From Rheinheimera sp. SA_1 (GTDB lineage: Bacteria; Pseudomonadota; Gammaproteobacteria; Enterobacterales; Alteromonadaceae): a stretch of DNA of 64,000 bases. Within the stretch, counting starts at the first letter, position 1. Each line of letters begins with the position of its first letter. The stretch spans positions 806,001 to 870,000 of the forward strand of contig NZ_LXWK01000015.1 in assembly GCF_001669775.1 (NCBI RefSeq). The letters are read 5' to 3'. Below, piece by piece: positions 49,166-57,476 of the stretch. The translations under genes were made by a program, and so were the position numbers. Below the pieces are notes generated by a model, which ran no database searches, was not told where the DNA came from, and was given only the letters and a program-made list of their open reading frames with translations.

Positions 49166-49912
49166 TTAGGCAGATTGAAAAGCTCGGATCACGCCTTTCT
49201 TCGCCAATTCCTGCAGCAATTGTAGCGCACCGTCGCCAATCTGCTGGTTAGTTAATTGCGGGGCTAATGTCTGTAACGTCGTGGTTAATTCCGCCAAACT
49301 GGCGCCCGGAGTGTTAATAAGTAACTGTAATAAACTGGCACTTAATTGATTTAACGCCATAAATTTAATGTCATCGGCCGGATCACGATACACCAACAAT
49401 AAACTGGGTGCCGCTGATGGTTGTTCAGGTCTGAATTCAGTGCAGATTTGACTGACTGGATATTGATAACACAACAATAATGCCAGTTCATCGAGTGCCA
49501 GTTGTTGAGTCGAATCTATTTGTCCAAGCAACGGCAGGTTGTCTTGGCGATGAGCGGTTGCCAGGTGAAGCTCTATCCATTCGTAATGTGCCAACTCCAG
49601 CAAAAATGGTGGATCTTCAGGCTCAAGCGGCTGTTGTTGTAACCAAGTGAAAAAACTTTCGGCGATATCCAGAAAATACGGGCTGTGCATGCAGCTGCTT
49701 TGAAAAAACAGCCGGGCTTTGGCATGCCACTGTTGCTCGCTATATAAAGTGCGGAGCACCGGAAAAGCACTGCTGACAAAATTCAGCAAGTTATTAAAAA
49801 ACAGGTCCTGATACACAGCCATTCGTTCCTGTGCAACGCCTGGCGGCAGCGGCTGTGCCGGATCACGGATAGCTTCGGCAAATTGACTTTGGATCTGCTG
49901 GAAGTCACTCAT
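49166..49912 (-). CDS. DUF2063 partner protein of the DUF692 enzyme (BufC/HvfC type)
   Basis: A 248-residue protein. N-terminal DUF2063 domain (FAEAIRDPAQPLPPGVAQERMAVYQDLFFNN-like helices, LLNFVSSAFPVLRTL) and a C-terminal winged-helix-like region (about 200-245). In HvfABC/bufferin systems this protein pairs with the DUF692 enzyme and probably delivers the precursor peptide. The ATG at 49912 follows the DUF692 stop after a single base, indicating coupled translation. Confidence 0.87.
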   Translation of the reverse strand: MSDFQQIQSQFAEAIRDPAQPLPPGVAQERMAVYQDLFFNNLLNFVSSAFPVLRTLYSEQQWHAKARLFFQSSCMHSPYFLDIAESFFTWLQQQPLEPEDPPFLLELAHYEWIELHLATAHRQDNLPLLGQIDSTQQLALDELALLLCYQYPVSQICTEFRPEQPSAAPSLLLVYRDPADDIKFMALNQLSASLLQLLINTPGASLAELTTTLQTLAPQLTNQQIGDGALQLLQELAKKGVIRAFQSA

Positions 49913-49913
49913 A

Positions 49914-50753
49914 TTAGCCGGCAACCCTTATTTGTGCTGTCGAAGCTTGTTGCTGCAAACTTTTAATTTGTAATAATTCCTGCGCCAAAACGGCTAACTC
50001 AGGCAAATTAAAATCGCGCTCCAACAGCGTTGGAAACTCGCCATGTTGCTGATAAGCAAACTGCAGCAGCTGCCACACCGGGTCTATCACCGCAGCGCCA
50101 TGGGTGTCGATAAGCAAAGTATCAGAAGCGTGATAATGACCCGCGATATGGCCGTACACCAGCTGCCGTGTCGGCATCGCAGCGATAAATGCTCTAGCGT
50201 CATATCCATGATTCACTGAATTGACATAAACATTGTTGACGTCCAACAGCAAGCCGCAATCGGCTTGTTGCAGCACTTCCAATGTAAAATCCAGCTCCGA
50301 CATTTCCTGACCTGGCGCAGCATAATAGGATACATTTTCAATCACCAGCTGCTGTTCCAGTACTTCTTGCACCTGGCGGATGCGCCTTGCCACATAGCGT
50401 GCGGCCGCGCTGGTAAAGGGGATCGGCATTAAATCGTATAAATGGCCACCAGCCGAGCAATAACTTAAATGTTCACTGTAAAGTTTAATTTGATGGGTCT
50501 TCAGGAAAGTTTTCACGTCGGCCAGGAAATCCAGATCCAGCGGATCCGGGCTTCCCAGCGATAACGACAGGCCGTGACAGATAAAGGCATGTTGCTCGGT
50601 CAAAGCACGAAACTTCTTACCGAGCTTGCCACCAAACGGCAGCCAGTTTTCCGGGGCGACTTCAAAAAAATCGATGATGTCAGGCTTATGCTGCAGCACC
50701 GGATCCAACAGCTCCCGTCGCAGCCCAAGCCCTACCCCGCCAAAAGCTGTCAT
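49914..50753 (-). CDS. DUF692 multinuclear iron enzyme (BufB/HvfB/MbnB family)
   Basis: A 279-residue TIM-barrel enzyme. Relatives (MbnB of methanobactin, HvfB, bufferin BufB) use a di/tri-iron centre to turn peptide Cys into oxazolone-thioamide or thiooxazole groups. Candidate ligands in order: Glu31 (FFEVAPEN), His60 (CHGLSLS), Glu94-His95 (SEHLSY), Glu139-Asn140 (IENVS), Asp171 and Asn173-174 (DVNN), His202/His206 (GHIAGH), Asp216 and His218 (DTHG), Glu245 and Asp247 (ERD). All look intact. One base separates it from the precursor stop. No kinase, transporter or MbnC-like gene nearby. Confidence 0.92.
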   Translation of the reverse strand: MTAFGGVGLGLRRELLDPVLQHKPDIIDFFEVAPENWLPFGGKLGKKFRALTEQHAFICHGLSLSLGSPDPLDLDFLADVKTFLKTHQIKLYSEHLSYCSAGGHLYDLMPIPFTSAAARYVARRIRQVQEVLEQQLVIENVSYYAAPGQEMSELDFTLEVLQQADCGLLLDVNNVYVNSVNHGYDARAFIAAMPTRQLVYGHIAGHYHASDTLLIDTHGAAVIDPVWQLLQFAYQQHGEFPTLLERDFNLPELAVLAQELLQIKSLQQQASTAQIRVAG

Positions 50754-50754
50754 C

Positions 50755-51135
50755 TTAATTCATGCCACCGCATTTGCCTTCACCACATTTACCTTCTTTG
50801 GCTTTTTCAGTGGTGTCTTTGACTTTATCTTTGGCTACAGCTTTAGCCTTGTCGGAACCACATTTACCTTCGCCACACTTGCCTTCACCACATTTACCTT
50901 CTTTGGCTTTATCGGCAGTGGCTTTTGCTTTATCTGCACCACATTTTGCTTCTTTGGTCTTGTCATCAGTTTTAGTTTTATCTGCGCCACAAGATGCTTC
51001 CGTGGCTGCCAGCTGATAACCACCACTTAACTCAGTCGCAGTAAAATCCTGCGCCTGCACCGCACCAATACTGCTCAGCGAACCTAAAACAAAAACACCT
51101 ACCACTGCGGTAACTTTTCGATTGATTGTTGTCAT
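50755..51135 (-). CDS. Exported Cys-Gly repeat precursor peptide (BufA/HvfA type)
   Basis: A 126-residue precursor: Sec signal peptide (residues 1-28, RKVTAVVGVFVLGSLSSIGAVQA), then a charged Lys/Asp/Glu/Ala chain. All seven Cys are followed by Gly: Cys49, 65, 82, 87, 92, 117 and 122. Five lie in exact EGKCG motifs (79-83, 84-88, 89-93, 114-118, 119-123); two are variants (EASCG, EAKCG). EGKCG is the unit modified by HvfB-type enzymes into copper-binding groups. AAAGGA ribosome site. A 381-base opposite-strand frame is a repeat artefact. Confidence 0.92.
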   Translation of the reverse strand: MTTINRKVTAVVGVFVLGSLSSIGAVQAQDFTATELSGGYQLAATEASCGADKTKTDDKTKEAKCGADKAKATADKAKEGKCGEGKCGEGKCGSDKAKAVAKDKVKDTTEKAKEGKCGEGKCGGMN

Positions 51136-51172
51136 GATTTTAATCCTTTGCTGTTGTTGAGGTTGGCCGGGT

Positions 51173-51298
51173 TATACCCGTCATCCTTGACGATGCTTGT
51201 TGGCCGCCTTCACTCACCCCAGTCACCTAAAACAGCTATATTCCTGGAGCTTCGATTAGTTGCTGCCTACCCGAATCTTCAATGACTTTGGGTAAATA
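51173..51298 (-). repeat. ERIC-like repeat, copy 7 (reverse orientation, diverged)
   Basis: TATACCC at the left and GGGTAAATA at the right; on the minus strand the core reads GGAATATAGCTG then TAGGTGACTGGGGTGAG. About 126 bp. It is 37 bases upstream of the precursor gene start, so the promoter must lie in or beyond it and it may be transcribed in the leader. Confidence 0.8.
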
Positions 51299-51384
51299 TC
51301 CCGACTGCGATAAGTAGACCTGGATAACCGCGATAAAATTTCAGCGTACAAAAAAATGACCAACATATTTTCCGGTTACTCTGA

Positions 51385-51405
51385 AAACATGCACTTTGCA
51401 TGTTT
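51385..51405. promoter_or_regulatory. Perfect 21-bp palindrome between the peptide operon and the dksA-like gene
   Basis: AAACATGCA-CTT-TGCATGTTT, 9-bp arms and a 3-base centre. It lies between the divergent precursor gene and the DksA/TraR-like gene, outside the ERIC repeat. It has the form of a dimeric regulator's operator. No T-run follows, so a terminator is unlikely. The cognate regulator is not evident. Confidence 0.55.
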
Positions 51406-51523
51406 AGCATAAAGTATCAGCGACGTGCTTGCTAATGTCTTTACCTTTGATCTGTATCAGAACATCGATTGCCAAAACTGGCCACAATCAGCCAAGTCCC
51501 ATCAAAGTTATTTGAGGTTTGAG

Positions 51524-51880
51524 ATGCCAAAAGCCATGACCACGATGCTCAGAGCGCAAATGCTTGAAGAGATCCAACAATTGCGGTTGCAAATAGTCCA
51601 GTACATTCAACAGGAACATCAACCTGAATTTGGCAATCTGTCATTAAAACTGGCGCAGAGTCCGCTCAGTCACTGGCCGGAATTGTTACAGCAGTGGTTA
51701 ACACCGGAGTTGAAAAATAAAGCAATGCGACTGGAAGCCTTACTGGCCGCTATTAGTTTAATGGATATGGGGTTATACGGATTATGCTGCGATTGTGAAC
51801 AGCGTATCGAACGAGAACTGTTATTGCGCGATCCCGCCCGGCAACGCTGTCAGCATTGCTCGGCAAAAATCTATGCCTGA
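51524..51880 (+). CDS. DksA/TraR family zinc-finger protein
   Basis: A 118-residue protein with an N-terminal coiled-coil helix pair and a C-terminal zinc finger, Cys-x2-Cys ... Cys-x2-Cys (CCDCEQRIERELL ... QRCQHC). It is shorter than DksA (151) and longer than TraR (73); family members bind the RNA polymerase secondary channel. The acidic tip residues typical of DksA are not obvious here. The ATG at 51524 follows GAGG by 6 bases; a longer frame from 51425 would run over the leader region. Confidence 0.8.
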   Translation: MPKAMTTMLRAQMLEEIQQLRLQIVQYIQQEHQPEFGNLSLKLAQSPLSHWPELLQQWLTPELKNKAMRLEALLAAISLMDMGLYGLCCDCEQRIERELLLRDPARQRCQHCSAKIYA

Positions 51881-52008
51881 TCTGCAGCTTTTAGCTATTG
51901 CTGAGTCAGCACGCTAATTGATGAGGTGGTCGTTAAATAGATAAAAATTGCTCCCTGATGGAACTCGTGAGCAATATATGACTTACATCTTTATGCTGCT
52001 TCAAATAT

Positions 52009-52037
52009 AAAAAACCGCCGGTGAAGGCGGTTTTTTT
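52009..52037. terminator. Bidirectional terminator between the dksA-like gene and the TonB receptor
   Basis: AAAAAACCGCC / GGCGGTTTTTTT stem with a GGTGAA loop. Serves both converging transcripts. Confidence 0.9.
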
Positions 52038-52121
52038 ATTTGTTCTACCATCCGCCGGAACATCGATGACGTTCTGGCAGCTGATAGCGTACTTTCAGCA
52101 CTGTCACCAGTGCAGCGCAGA

Positions 52122-55079
52122 TTAGAACTTAACGTTCAGAGTCATGCGGTAAGTACGGCCAATCATATCGTAGTGAGATGGGAAGGTGTTACCAGAGTTA
52201 AACGTGGTAGAAGCAGCTTCGTTACCAACAACCGGAGCTTCACGATCCAGCAGGTTATCCACACCGAAGTTCACTTTCATCGCTTCACTGATCTGGTAGC
52301 TGCCGTACATATCTACATAGCTGTAAGAGCCAATGTGACGGAACGCAGCAAAAGTACCGCTTGCCATGCCAGGCTCAACATCGATGTCACTCATCCAGCG
52401 CCACATAAAGCCTAATGAGTAATCTTCATAGTTCCAGGTTACACGCTGGTTCGCACGAGTTTCGTGTTGCGGATCACAGCTGGTACCGAAATAACCGTTA
52501 CAGTCGATCACTTCTGAAGTTGGTGCACTTAAAGTTTCAACATCGATGTAGTGGTTCAATTGACCAGAGAAATCAACAGTACCCATAGACGCTAAGTTGA
52601 AGCCAAAAGAGTACTGAACTTCATAACCAGTTGTTTTCAGATAATCAAGGTTGGTGATGTACTGCTGGATACCAGAGATATCAGAAATCAGCGTACCGCC
52701 ATCACGTGTGATCAGGTCACACTGAGCCTGGTTACCCAGAATATAACAACCATCCAGTACTTCTTGTGGCGTGTTGGTATCGATATAACCATCAACATAG
52801 ATATCGTAGTAGTCAACAGACAAGTTTACACGTTCAACACCGTCAAATTCTGGTGTCCATACGAAACCAATGGTAGTGGTTTTTGCATCTTCTGCATCTG
52901 GTGGAGACAGTGGGTCAGAACCAGAGAATACGTTGATTTGACCAGAAATGATGTCGTCAACAGCGCCTACTTGTGCGTTTGTCATGCCAGTTGCAATACA
53001 ACGGGCACGTAAAGTAGCATCAATATTTGCAGCGTTGGCCTTTGAACATGGGTCCATCGTCGCGTTATCCAGACCTGATGTCAGTGGCGCGAACAATTCA
53101 CCTACGTTAGGAGCACGAGTTGCAGCGTTGTTCATCACACGGAATAACAACTCATCGTTGACACGCCATGCAACACCCAGTTTCCATGAACCGTTGTCAC
53201 CAACAGTGTTGTAATTACCATGGCGGTAACCAAACTCAAGCTCGACAACATCTGACAGGAAACCATCTTCAATCAGTGCCACTTTACCTTCAGTAAACAG
53301 TTCGTTTACTTTAAACATACCGCCTACTGGCAATTGGTTACCACCGGCGCCACCTAAACAGCTGGCTGGAGCTAATTTCCAACATTCATCTGGGTTAGAA
53401 AACGCTTCTTCTTCACGCCACTCATAACCGAAGCTCATTGACAATGGTGAATCAGCCCAAGGAGATACGATAGCGTCGAATGGACCGTTGATAGAACCTG
53501 AAACCACACGTTGTTGATATTCAGTTGCAACGAAAGCAGTTGCACGAGCATAAGCAGCCATTTCTTCAGTGATAGAACCGAAACCACCGAATAAGTTGAT
53601 TGGCACACAGCTTGAATCGCCGTTACGACATGCGGTTTCTGATACTGCATCTAACTGGTTTGCAATGTTCGCAACGTTAGTGTAACCAGCGCTGACGTCT
53701 AAACGTTTAGTCTGACCGTGCTGAGCTGAAACTTCATAAGCCCAGGTATCCGTCAGGAAACCTTCCACACCAGTCACGAACTGGAATTGGTCAGAATCAT
53801 AACCAGTTGAACGTGCCCCTAACTCAACAGTACGACGGAAAATGTTCATCCGTAAGGAGTCAGCCTGATCAACAACGCCGTTGTTGTTCGTGTCACGCCA
53901 GTTGGTCGCATTCATGCTACCAAGAGCAGCATTTGCACCGTTCAGGATGAAATTACGAGCTTGAGTATTTAAGAACGGGTTTGCCATTGGGATCCAGAAG
54001 GCAGTACCGAAAATACCTGATGGCGCAACTTGCGTGTCTACTGAAGTCGTTACGTAGTTTACGTTTGTGAATACAGTATGTTCGTCGTTCAGGTTGTAAC
54101 GTGCTAATGCTGTAGCGCTGTAACGCTTAGCTGGAGTCTGGTAGTAGTTGAACGGGTTGAAGTTAAATACCGAACAGTTTGCACCAAGATTACCGCCATC
54201 ACGGAACTGACCGGCAACACTTGGAACACCAAACAGACCAATACGCGTTGGCAGCGTAGTACCTGAACCGCCAGCAGCTACTGCACCTGGACCACCACAC
54301 GCTGGATCAGCTGGTGGAGTTGGAGCAATACCATCGAGGAAGTTTTGGTAGTTGCCGCCAGTTGCAGTCACGATACCCAGGTTACCCAGTGGGCGCTGAC
54401 CTAACAGCAGAGAATCACGATCTAACCAGCCGAGAGACAGAACAGCGTTACCTTTGTCATCATCAAAATTGCCACCTAAAGTCAGGCTGGCATTTTGAGA
54501 GAAAGCATCGGCTTCAGCAGAACGGGAATGGCCTGTTTCGAATTCAACACCTTCGAAGTCGTTTTTCAGAACAACGTTCATGGCGCCTGAAATTGCATCA
54601 GAACCGTATACAGCTGATGCACCACCAGTGACCAGATCGATACGATCGATCAGTGCTGTTGGGATAGAAGAAGTATCAACATGGCCTTGAGTGTTAAACG
54701 GAACCATCCGCTTACCATTCATCAGGATCAAGTTACGGTTACGGCCCAGACCACGTAAGTTGATTGAAGCAGCACCACCAGAACCGTTGTTTACGTTTGA
54801 ACCGTCACCTGGCAGCGCAGATGGCAGGTTACGGATAATACGTTCAACTTCAGGTTGCTGTTGTTGCTTAATTTCGATTTCGCCGATGGTTGCAATTGGG
54901 CTGGTCGACATGGCGTTGGCACTACGGATCCGGCTACCGGTTACCTGAATTTTTTCGACTGTTTGATCAGCAGCTGGTTCTTCCTGGGCTACAACGCCCT
55001 GAGAAAAGAACAGAGGTGAGGCAACCCCTAAGACCAGCGCGATTTTTACCGACTTTGATAGTTTATTCGCAGCAAACAT
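52122..55079 (-). CDS. TonB-dependent outer-membrane receptor
   Basis: A 985-residue outer-membrane active transporter. Signal peptide ending SQGVVAQ, TonB box-like region (VEKIQVTGSRIRSANAMSTS), plug domain (INLRGLGRNRNLILMNGKRMVPF; GGASAVYGSDAISGAMNVVLKNDFEG) and a 22-strand barrel ending with Phe (YRMTLNVKF). The large size and this plug type are typical of Alteromonadales and sphingomonad receptors for oligosaccharides, peptides or other non-iron substrates; the substrate is not determinable. No enzymes or TonB genes sit beside it. Confidence 0.94.
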   Translation of the reverse strand: MFAANKLSKSVKIALVLGVASPLFFSQGVVAQEEPAADQTVEKIQVTGSRIRSANAMSTSPIATIGEIEIKQQQQPEVERIIRNLPSALPGDGSNVNNGSGGAASINLRGLGRNRNLILMNGKRMVPFNTQGHVDTSSIPTALIDRIDLVTGGASAVYGSDAISGAMNVVLKNDFEGVEFETGHSRSAEADAFSQNASLTLGGNFDDDKGNAVLSLGWLDRDSLLLGQRPLGNLGIVTATGGNYQNFLDGIAPTPPADPACGGPGAVAAGGSGTTLPTRIGLFGVPSVAGQFRDGGNLGANCSVFNFNPFNYYQTPAKRYSATALARYNLNDEHTVFTNVNYVTTSVDTQVAPSGIFGTAFWIPMANPFLNTQARNFILNGANAALGSMNATNWRDTNNNGVVDQADSLRMNIFRRTVELGARSTGYDSDQFQFVTGVEGFLTDTWAYEVSAQHGQTKRLDVSAGYTNVANIANQLDAVSETACRNGDSSCVPINLFGGFGSITEEMAAYARATAFVATEYQQRVVSGSINGPFDAIVSPWADSPLSMSFGYEWREEEAFSNPDECWKLAPASCLGGAGGNQLPVGGMFKVNELFTEGKVALIEDGFLSDVVELEFGYRHGNYNTVGDNGSWKLGVAWRVNDELLFRVMNNAATRAPNVGELFAPLTSGLDNATMDPCSKANAANIDATLRARCIATGMTNAQVGAVDDIISGQINVFSGSDPLSPPDAEDAKTTTIGFVWTPEFDGVERVNLSVDYYDIYVDGYIDTNTPQEVLDGCYILGNQAQCDLITRDGGTLISDISGIQQYITNLDYLKTTGYEVQYSFGFNLASMGTVDFSGQLNHYIDVETLSAPTSEVIDCNGYFGTSCDPQHETRANQRVTWNYEDYSLGFMWRWMSDIDVEPGMASGTFAAFRHIGSYSYVDMYGSYQISEAMKVNFGVDNLLDREAPVVGNEAASTTFNSGNTFPSHYDMIGRTYRMTLNVKF

Positions 55080-55156
55080 GTTTTATTCTCCCTGGACCAC
55101 TGTAATAAGTGATTCTATTTTTTTAGCCTGAATCATATACTTTCAGGCGAACTGTT

Positions 55157-55171
55157 ACGGAACGTTTCCGT
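55157..55171. promoter_or_regulatory. Operator-like palindrome in the TonB receptor leader
   Basis: ACGGAA-CGT-TTCCGT, a perfect 15-bp inverted repeat just downstream of the predicted promoter and 78 bases before the receptor ATG. This position suits a repressor. LacI/GalR-type operators have similar GGAA...TTCC arms, but no regulator gene is adjacent. Confidence 0.55.
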
Positions 55172-55183
55172 GAACCGACTTCG

Positions 55184-55213
55184 ATAATAAACGTATTTTT
55201 TTTCAAAGGTCAA
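55184..55213 (-). promoter_or_regulatory. Candidate sigma70 promoter of the TonB receptor
   Basis: Minus strand TTGACC (55213-55208), 18 bases, TATTAT (55189-55184). An A-rich spacer. The start point would be near 55178-55176, immediately before the palindrome. Confidence 0.6.
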
Positions 55214-55434
55214 CAAATTTGATGGAACAAAACCGTTAATTCGTTGTCGTGCCACAACAATGACTGTAAATAGTTCCGTCCAGTAAAATCAAATGTTATT
55301 TGGTTAATAAAGAGTCAGGCATTTGCTAACGGATACTTGCATCTCATCGTCGGTTTTTTGGCGTTCATCTGAGTTTGCACGACATCCACCGACTGTTTAC
55401 AATGAGATACCTGTAAATTTATACAAGTATTCTT
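55214..55434. other. Intergenic stretch upstream of dinG
   Basis: Between the receptor promoter and dinG. No LexA box (CTGT-N8-ACAG) was seen, and no RNA gene or repeat. The dinG promoter is not obvious. Confidence 0.35.
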
Positions 55435-57474
55435 ATGCTGAGCGCCGGACAGAAGGCTGAAATCAAAGCCATCCATCAACTGATCAAAACCGGATTACCC
55501 GGCTATCAACCACGCCCTTCTCAAAACAAACTGGTCGCTGAAATGGCCAACATCATTGCTGGTTCTTATCATAGTCATGATCGCATCGGCCTGATCGAAG
55601 CCGGCACCGGCACCGGCAAATCGTTGGCTTATTTACTGGCTGCGACCCCGCTCGCGCTGCACAAGAAAAAAACGCTGGTCATTGCAACGGCGACAGTGGC
55701 TTTGCAAGAACAGCTGGTGTTTAAAGATCTACCGTTTTTTCAAAGTCATAGCAAACTGCCGTTTGAGTTCACACTGATTAAAGGTCGCCAGCGCTACGCC
55801 TGTATCCAGCGGCTACGTGATCAACTATTACAGCCCGATTTGCTACCACAATGGCAAGCCAGTGATCCGGCACAGCTAGCCAAGTTGCAAGCAGCCTGGG
55901 ACGACCGCAGCTGGTTGGGTGATCGCGATTCGCTGCCAATTCAGCTGACGGATCAGGCCTGGGCAGGTATCCAGGCCGATGCTTATCATTGTCATAAACA
56001 ACATCCGGCACATAAAAATTGCCCTTTTCATCTGGCTCGCGCTGAAATCGACAACAGTCAGGTGCTGGTGGTGAATCATGCCTTGCTGCTAGCCGATTTA
56101 GCCTCAGGCAACAGTATTTTGCCAAAGCCGGAAGAATGCATTTATGTCATTGATGAAGCGCACCATCTGGCTGATTGTGGGCGCGATTTTTTTTCCGCCG
56201 ACACCCAGCTCAATATCGATTGCAACTATTGGCAACAACAAATCGACAAACTGTATCAGAATTTGCAAAGTAATCTGACCCACCACGGCGCCATACGTGA
56301 AACCTTAAAGTTGGTTGAGTTATCGCAAGACTTTTTTAATCTGCTCAAACCGATGCAACAGGCTATTAGCAAACAAAGTCAGTGGTTCGCCAATTCGCCA
56401 CATCACCGGTTTGTCGATGCGGTCTTACCAGAGCTGTTTTCGCGTCAGGCTGATACCTTGGCTGAACATAGCGGCAAGTTAATGTCTTGTATCGAAAAGT
56501 TGTTCCAGCAATTATTGGAACTCGCCAGCGAAGGCAAAGTACGCAATAAAGTGCTGTTGCCGTTGCAACATGAGCTGTCGGTGCTGGAACAAAAGTTTTC
56601 CGGGCAACATCAGTTGTGGCAACTGTGGTCAGTGCCGCAGACAAATTATGTGAATCAGGCGCGCTGGCTTAGTCAGCGCGACCAGCAAATTCGGGGCCAT
56701 GCCTGCCCGTTGTCAGTCAGTTTTCAACTTGATGAATTATTATTTTCACAAGCGCATACGGTGCTGTTGTGTTCCGCCACTCTAACCTCGCTAAATTCCT
56801 TTGATTACATCAAACGAGAACTGGGTTTAACCGACCATCCTGGCTTACAGACCCTACAGGTCAGTTCACCTTTTGCCTATGCCGAACGGGGTTTAATCCA
56901 TATCCCTAAATTAAACAGTGAACCAAGTTCCGATGTATTCACCGCTGAATTGATCACTGTGTTGCCGCAATATCTGGATAAACAAGTCGGCAATCTGGTG
57001 CTATTCGCCAGTTACTGGCAAATGGAACAGGTGGCGAAAGCCTTACGCGAACAAGGATTTACCTTGTTAGTACAGGGCGAAGCCGGCCGGCAATCGTTGC
57101 TTGATTTGCATAAAATGAAAATTGAAGGTGGCAACGGCAGTATTTTATTTGGTACTCAGAGTTTTTCGGAGGGCCTCGATTTGCCGGGCGCTTTATTAAC
57201 CAATCTGATCATCACCAAGCTACCCTTTGCGGTACCAACATCCCCCTTTGAAGAAGCGATGGCAGAAGCAGTGACCAAACGCGGCGGCAATCCATTTTTG
57301 CAGTTAACGGTGCCAGCTGCGGCAAGGAAACTGGTGCAAGCCTGTGGTAGACTGCTGCGTCAGGAACAGGATCAAGGCAAAATTGTGATTCTGGACCGAC
57401 GTTTAGTCACCAAGTCGTATGGCAGTGCCATGCTAAAAGCACTCCCGCCGTTTCGGCAACAAATTGACGGATAA
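55435..57474 (+). CDS. dinG: DinG/YoaA-type XPD-family DNA helicase
   Basis: A 679-residue superfamily 2 helicase that unwinds DNA 5' to 3' and resolves replication/transcription conflicts in relatives. Walker A EAGTGTGKSLAY (about 55-66), DEAH box VIDEAHHLAD (240-243), helicase C-terminal motifs FGTQSFSEGLDLPG and QACGRLLRQEQDQGKI. The Fe-S region has only three evident Cys: 123, 186 and 196 (E. coli DinG has four). Starts with ATG at 55435 without a strong ribosome site. Two bases separate it from the next gene. Confidence 0.88.
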   Translation: MLSAGQKAEIKAIHQLIKTGLPGYQPRPSQNKLVAEMANIIAGSYHSHDRIGLIEAGTGTGKSLAYLLAATPLALHKKKTLVIATATVALQEQLVFKDLPFFQSHSKLPFEFTLIKGRQRYACIQRLRDQLLQPDLLPQWQASDPAQLAKLQAAWDDRSWLGDRDSLPIQLTDQAWAGIQADAYHCHKQHPAHKNCPFHLARAEIDNSQVLVVNHALLLADLASGNSILPKPEECIYVIDEAHHLADCGRDFFSADTQLNIDCNYWQQQIDKLYQNLQSNLTHHGAIRETLKLVELSQDFFNLLKPMQQAISKQSQWFANSPHHRFVDAVLPELFSRQADTLAEHSGKLMSCIEKLFQQLLELASEGKVRNKVLLPLQHELSVLEQKFSGQHQLWQLWSVPQTNYVNQARWLSQRDQQIRGHACPLSVSFQLDELLFSQAHTVLLCSATLTSLNSFDYIKRELGLTDHPGLQTLQVSSPFAYAERGLIHIPKLNSEPSSDVFTAELITVLPQYLDKQVGNLVLFASYWQMEQVAKALREQGFTLLVQGEAGRQSLLDLHKMKIEGGNGSILFGTQSFSEGLDLPGALLTNLIITKLPFAVPTSPFEEAMAEAVTKRGGNPFLQLTVPAAARKLVQACGRLLRQEQDQGKIVILDRRLVTKSYGSAMLKALPPFRQQIDG

Positions 57475-57476
57475 TC

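Noticed and set aside
50760-50930. Possible CRISPR-like direct repeats
   Set aside because: The short repeats are in-frame coding repeats (EGKCG), with no uniform spacers.
50626-51030. 134-codon plus-strand frame opposite the precursor peptide
   Set aside because: Produced by the repeated Cys-Gly-Glu-Gly codons read backwards; the minus-strand frame has a signal peptide, ribosome site and operon context.
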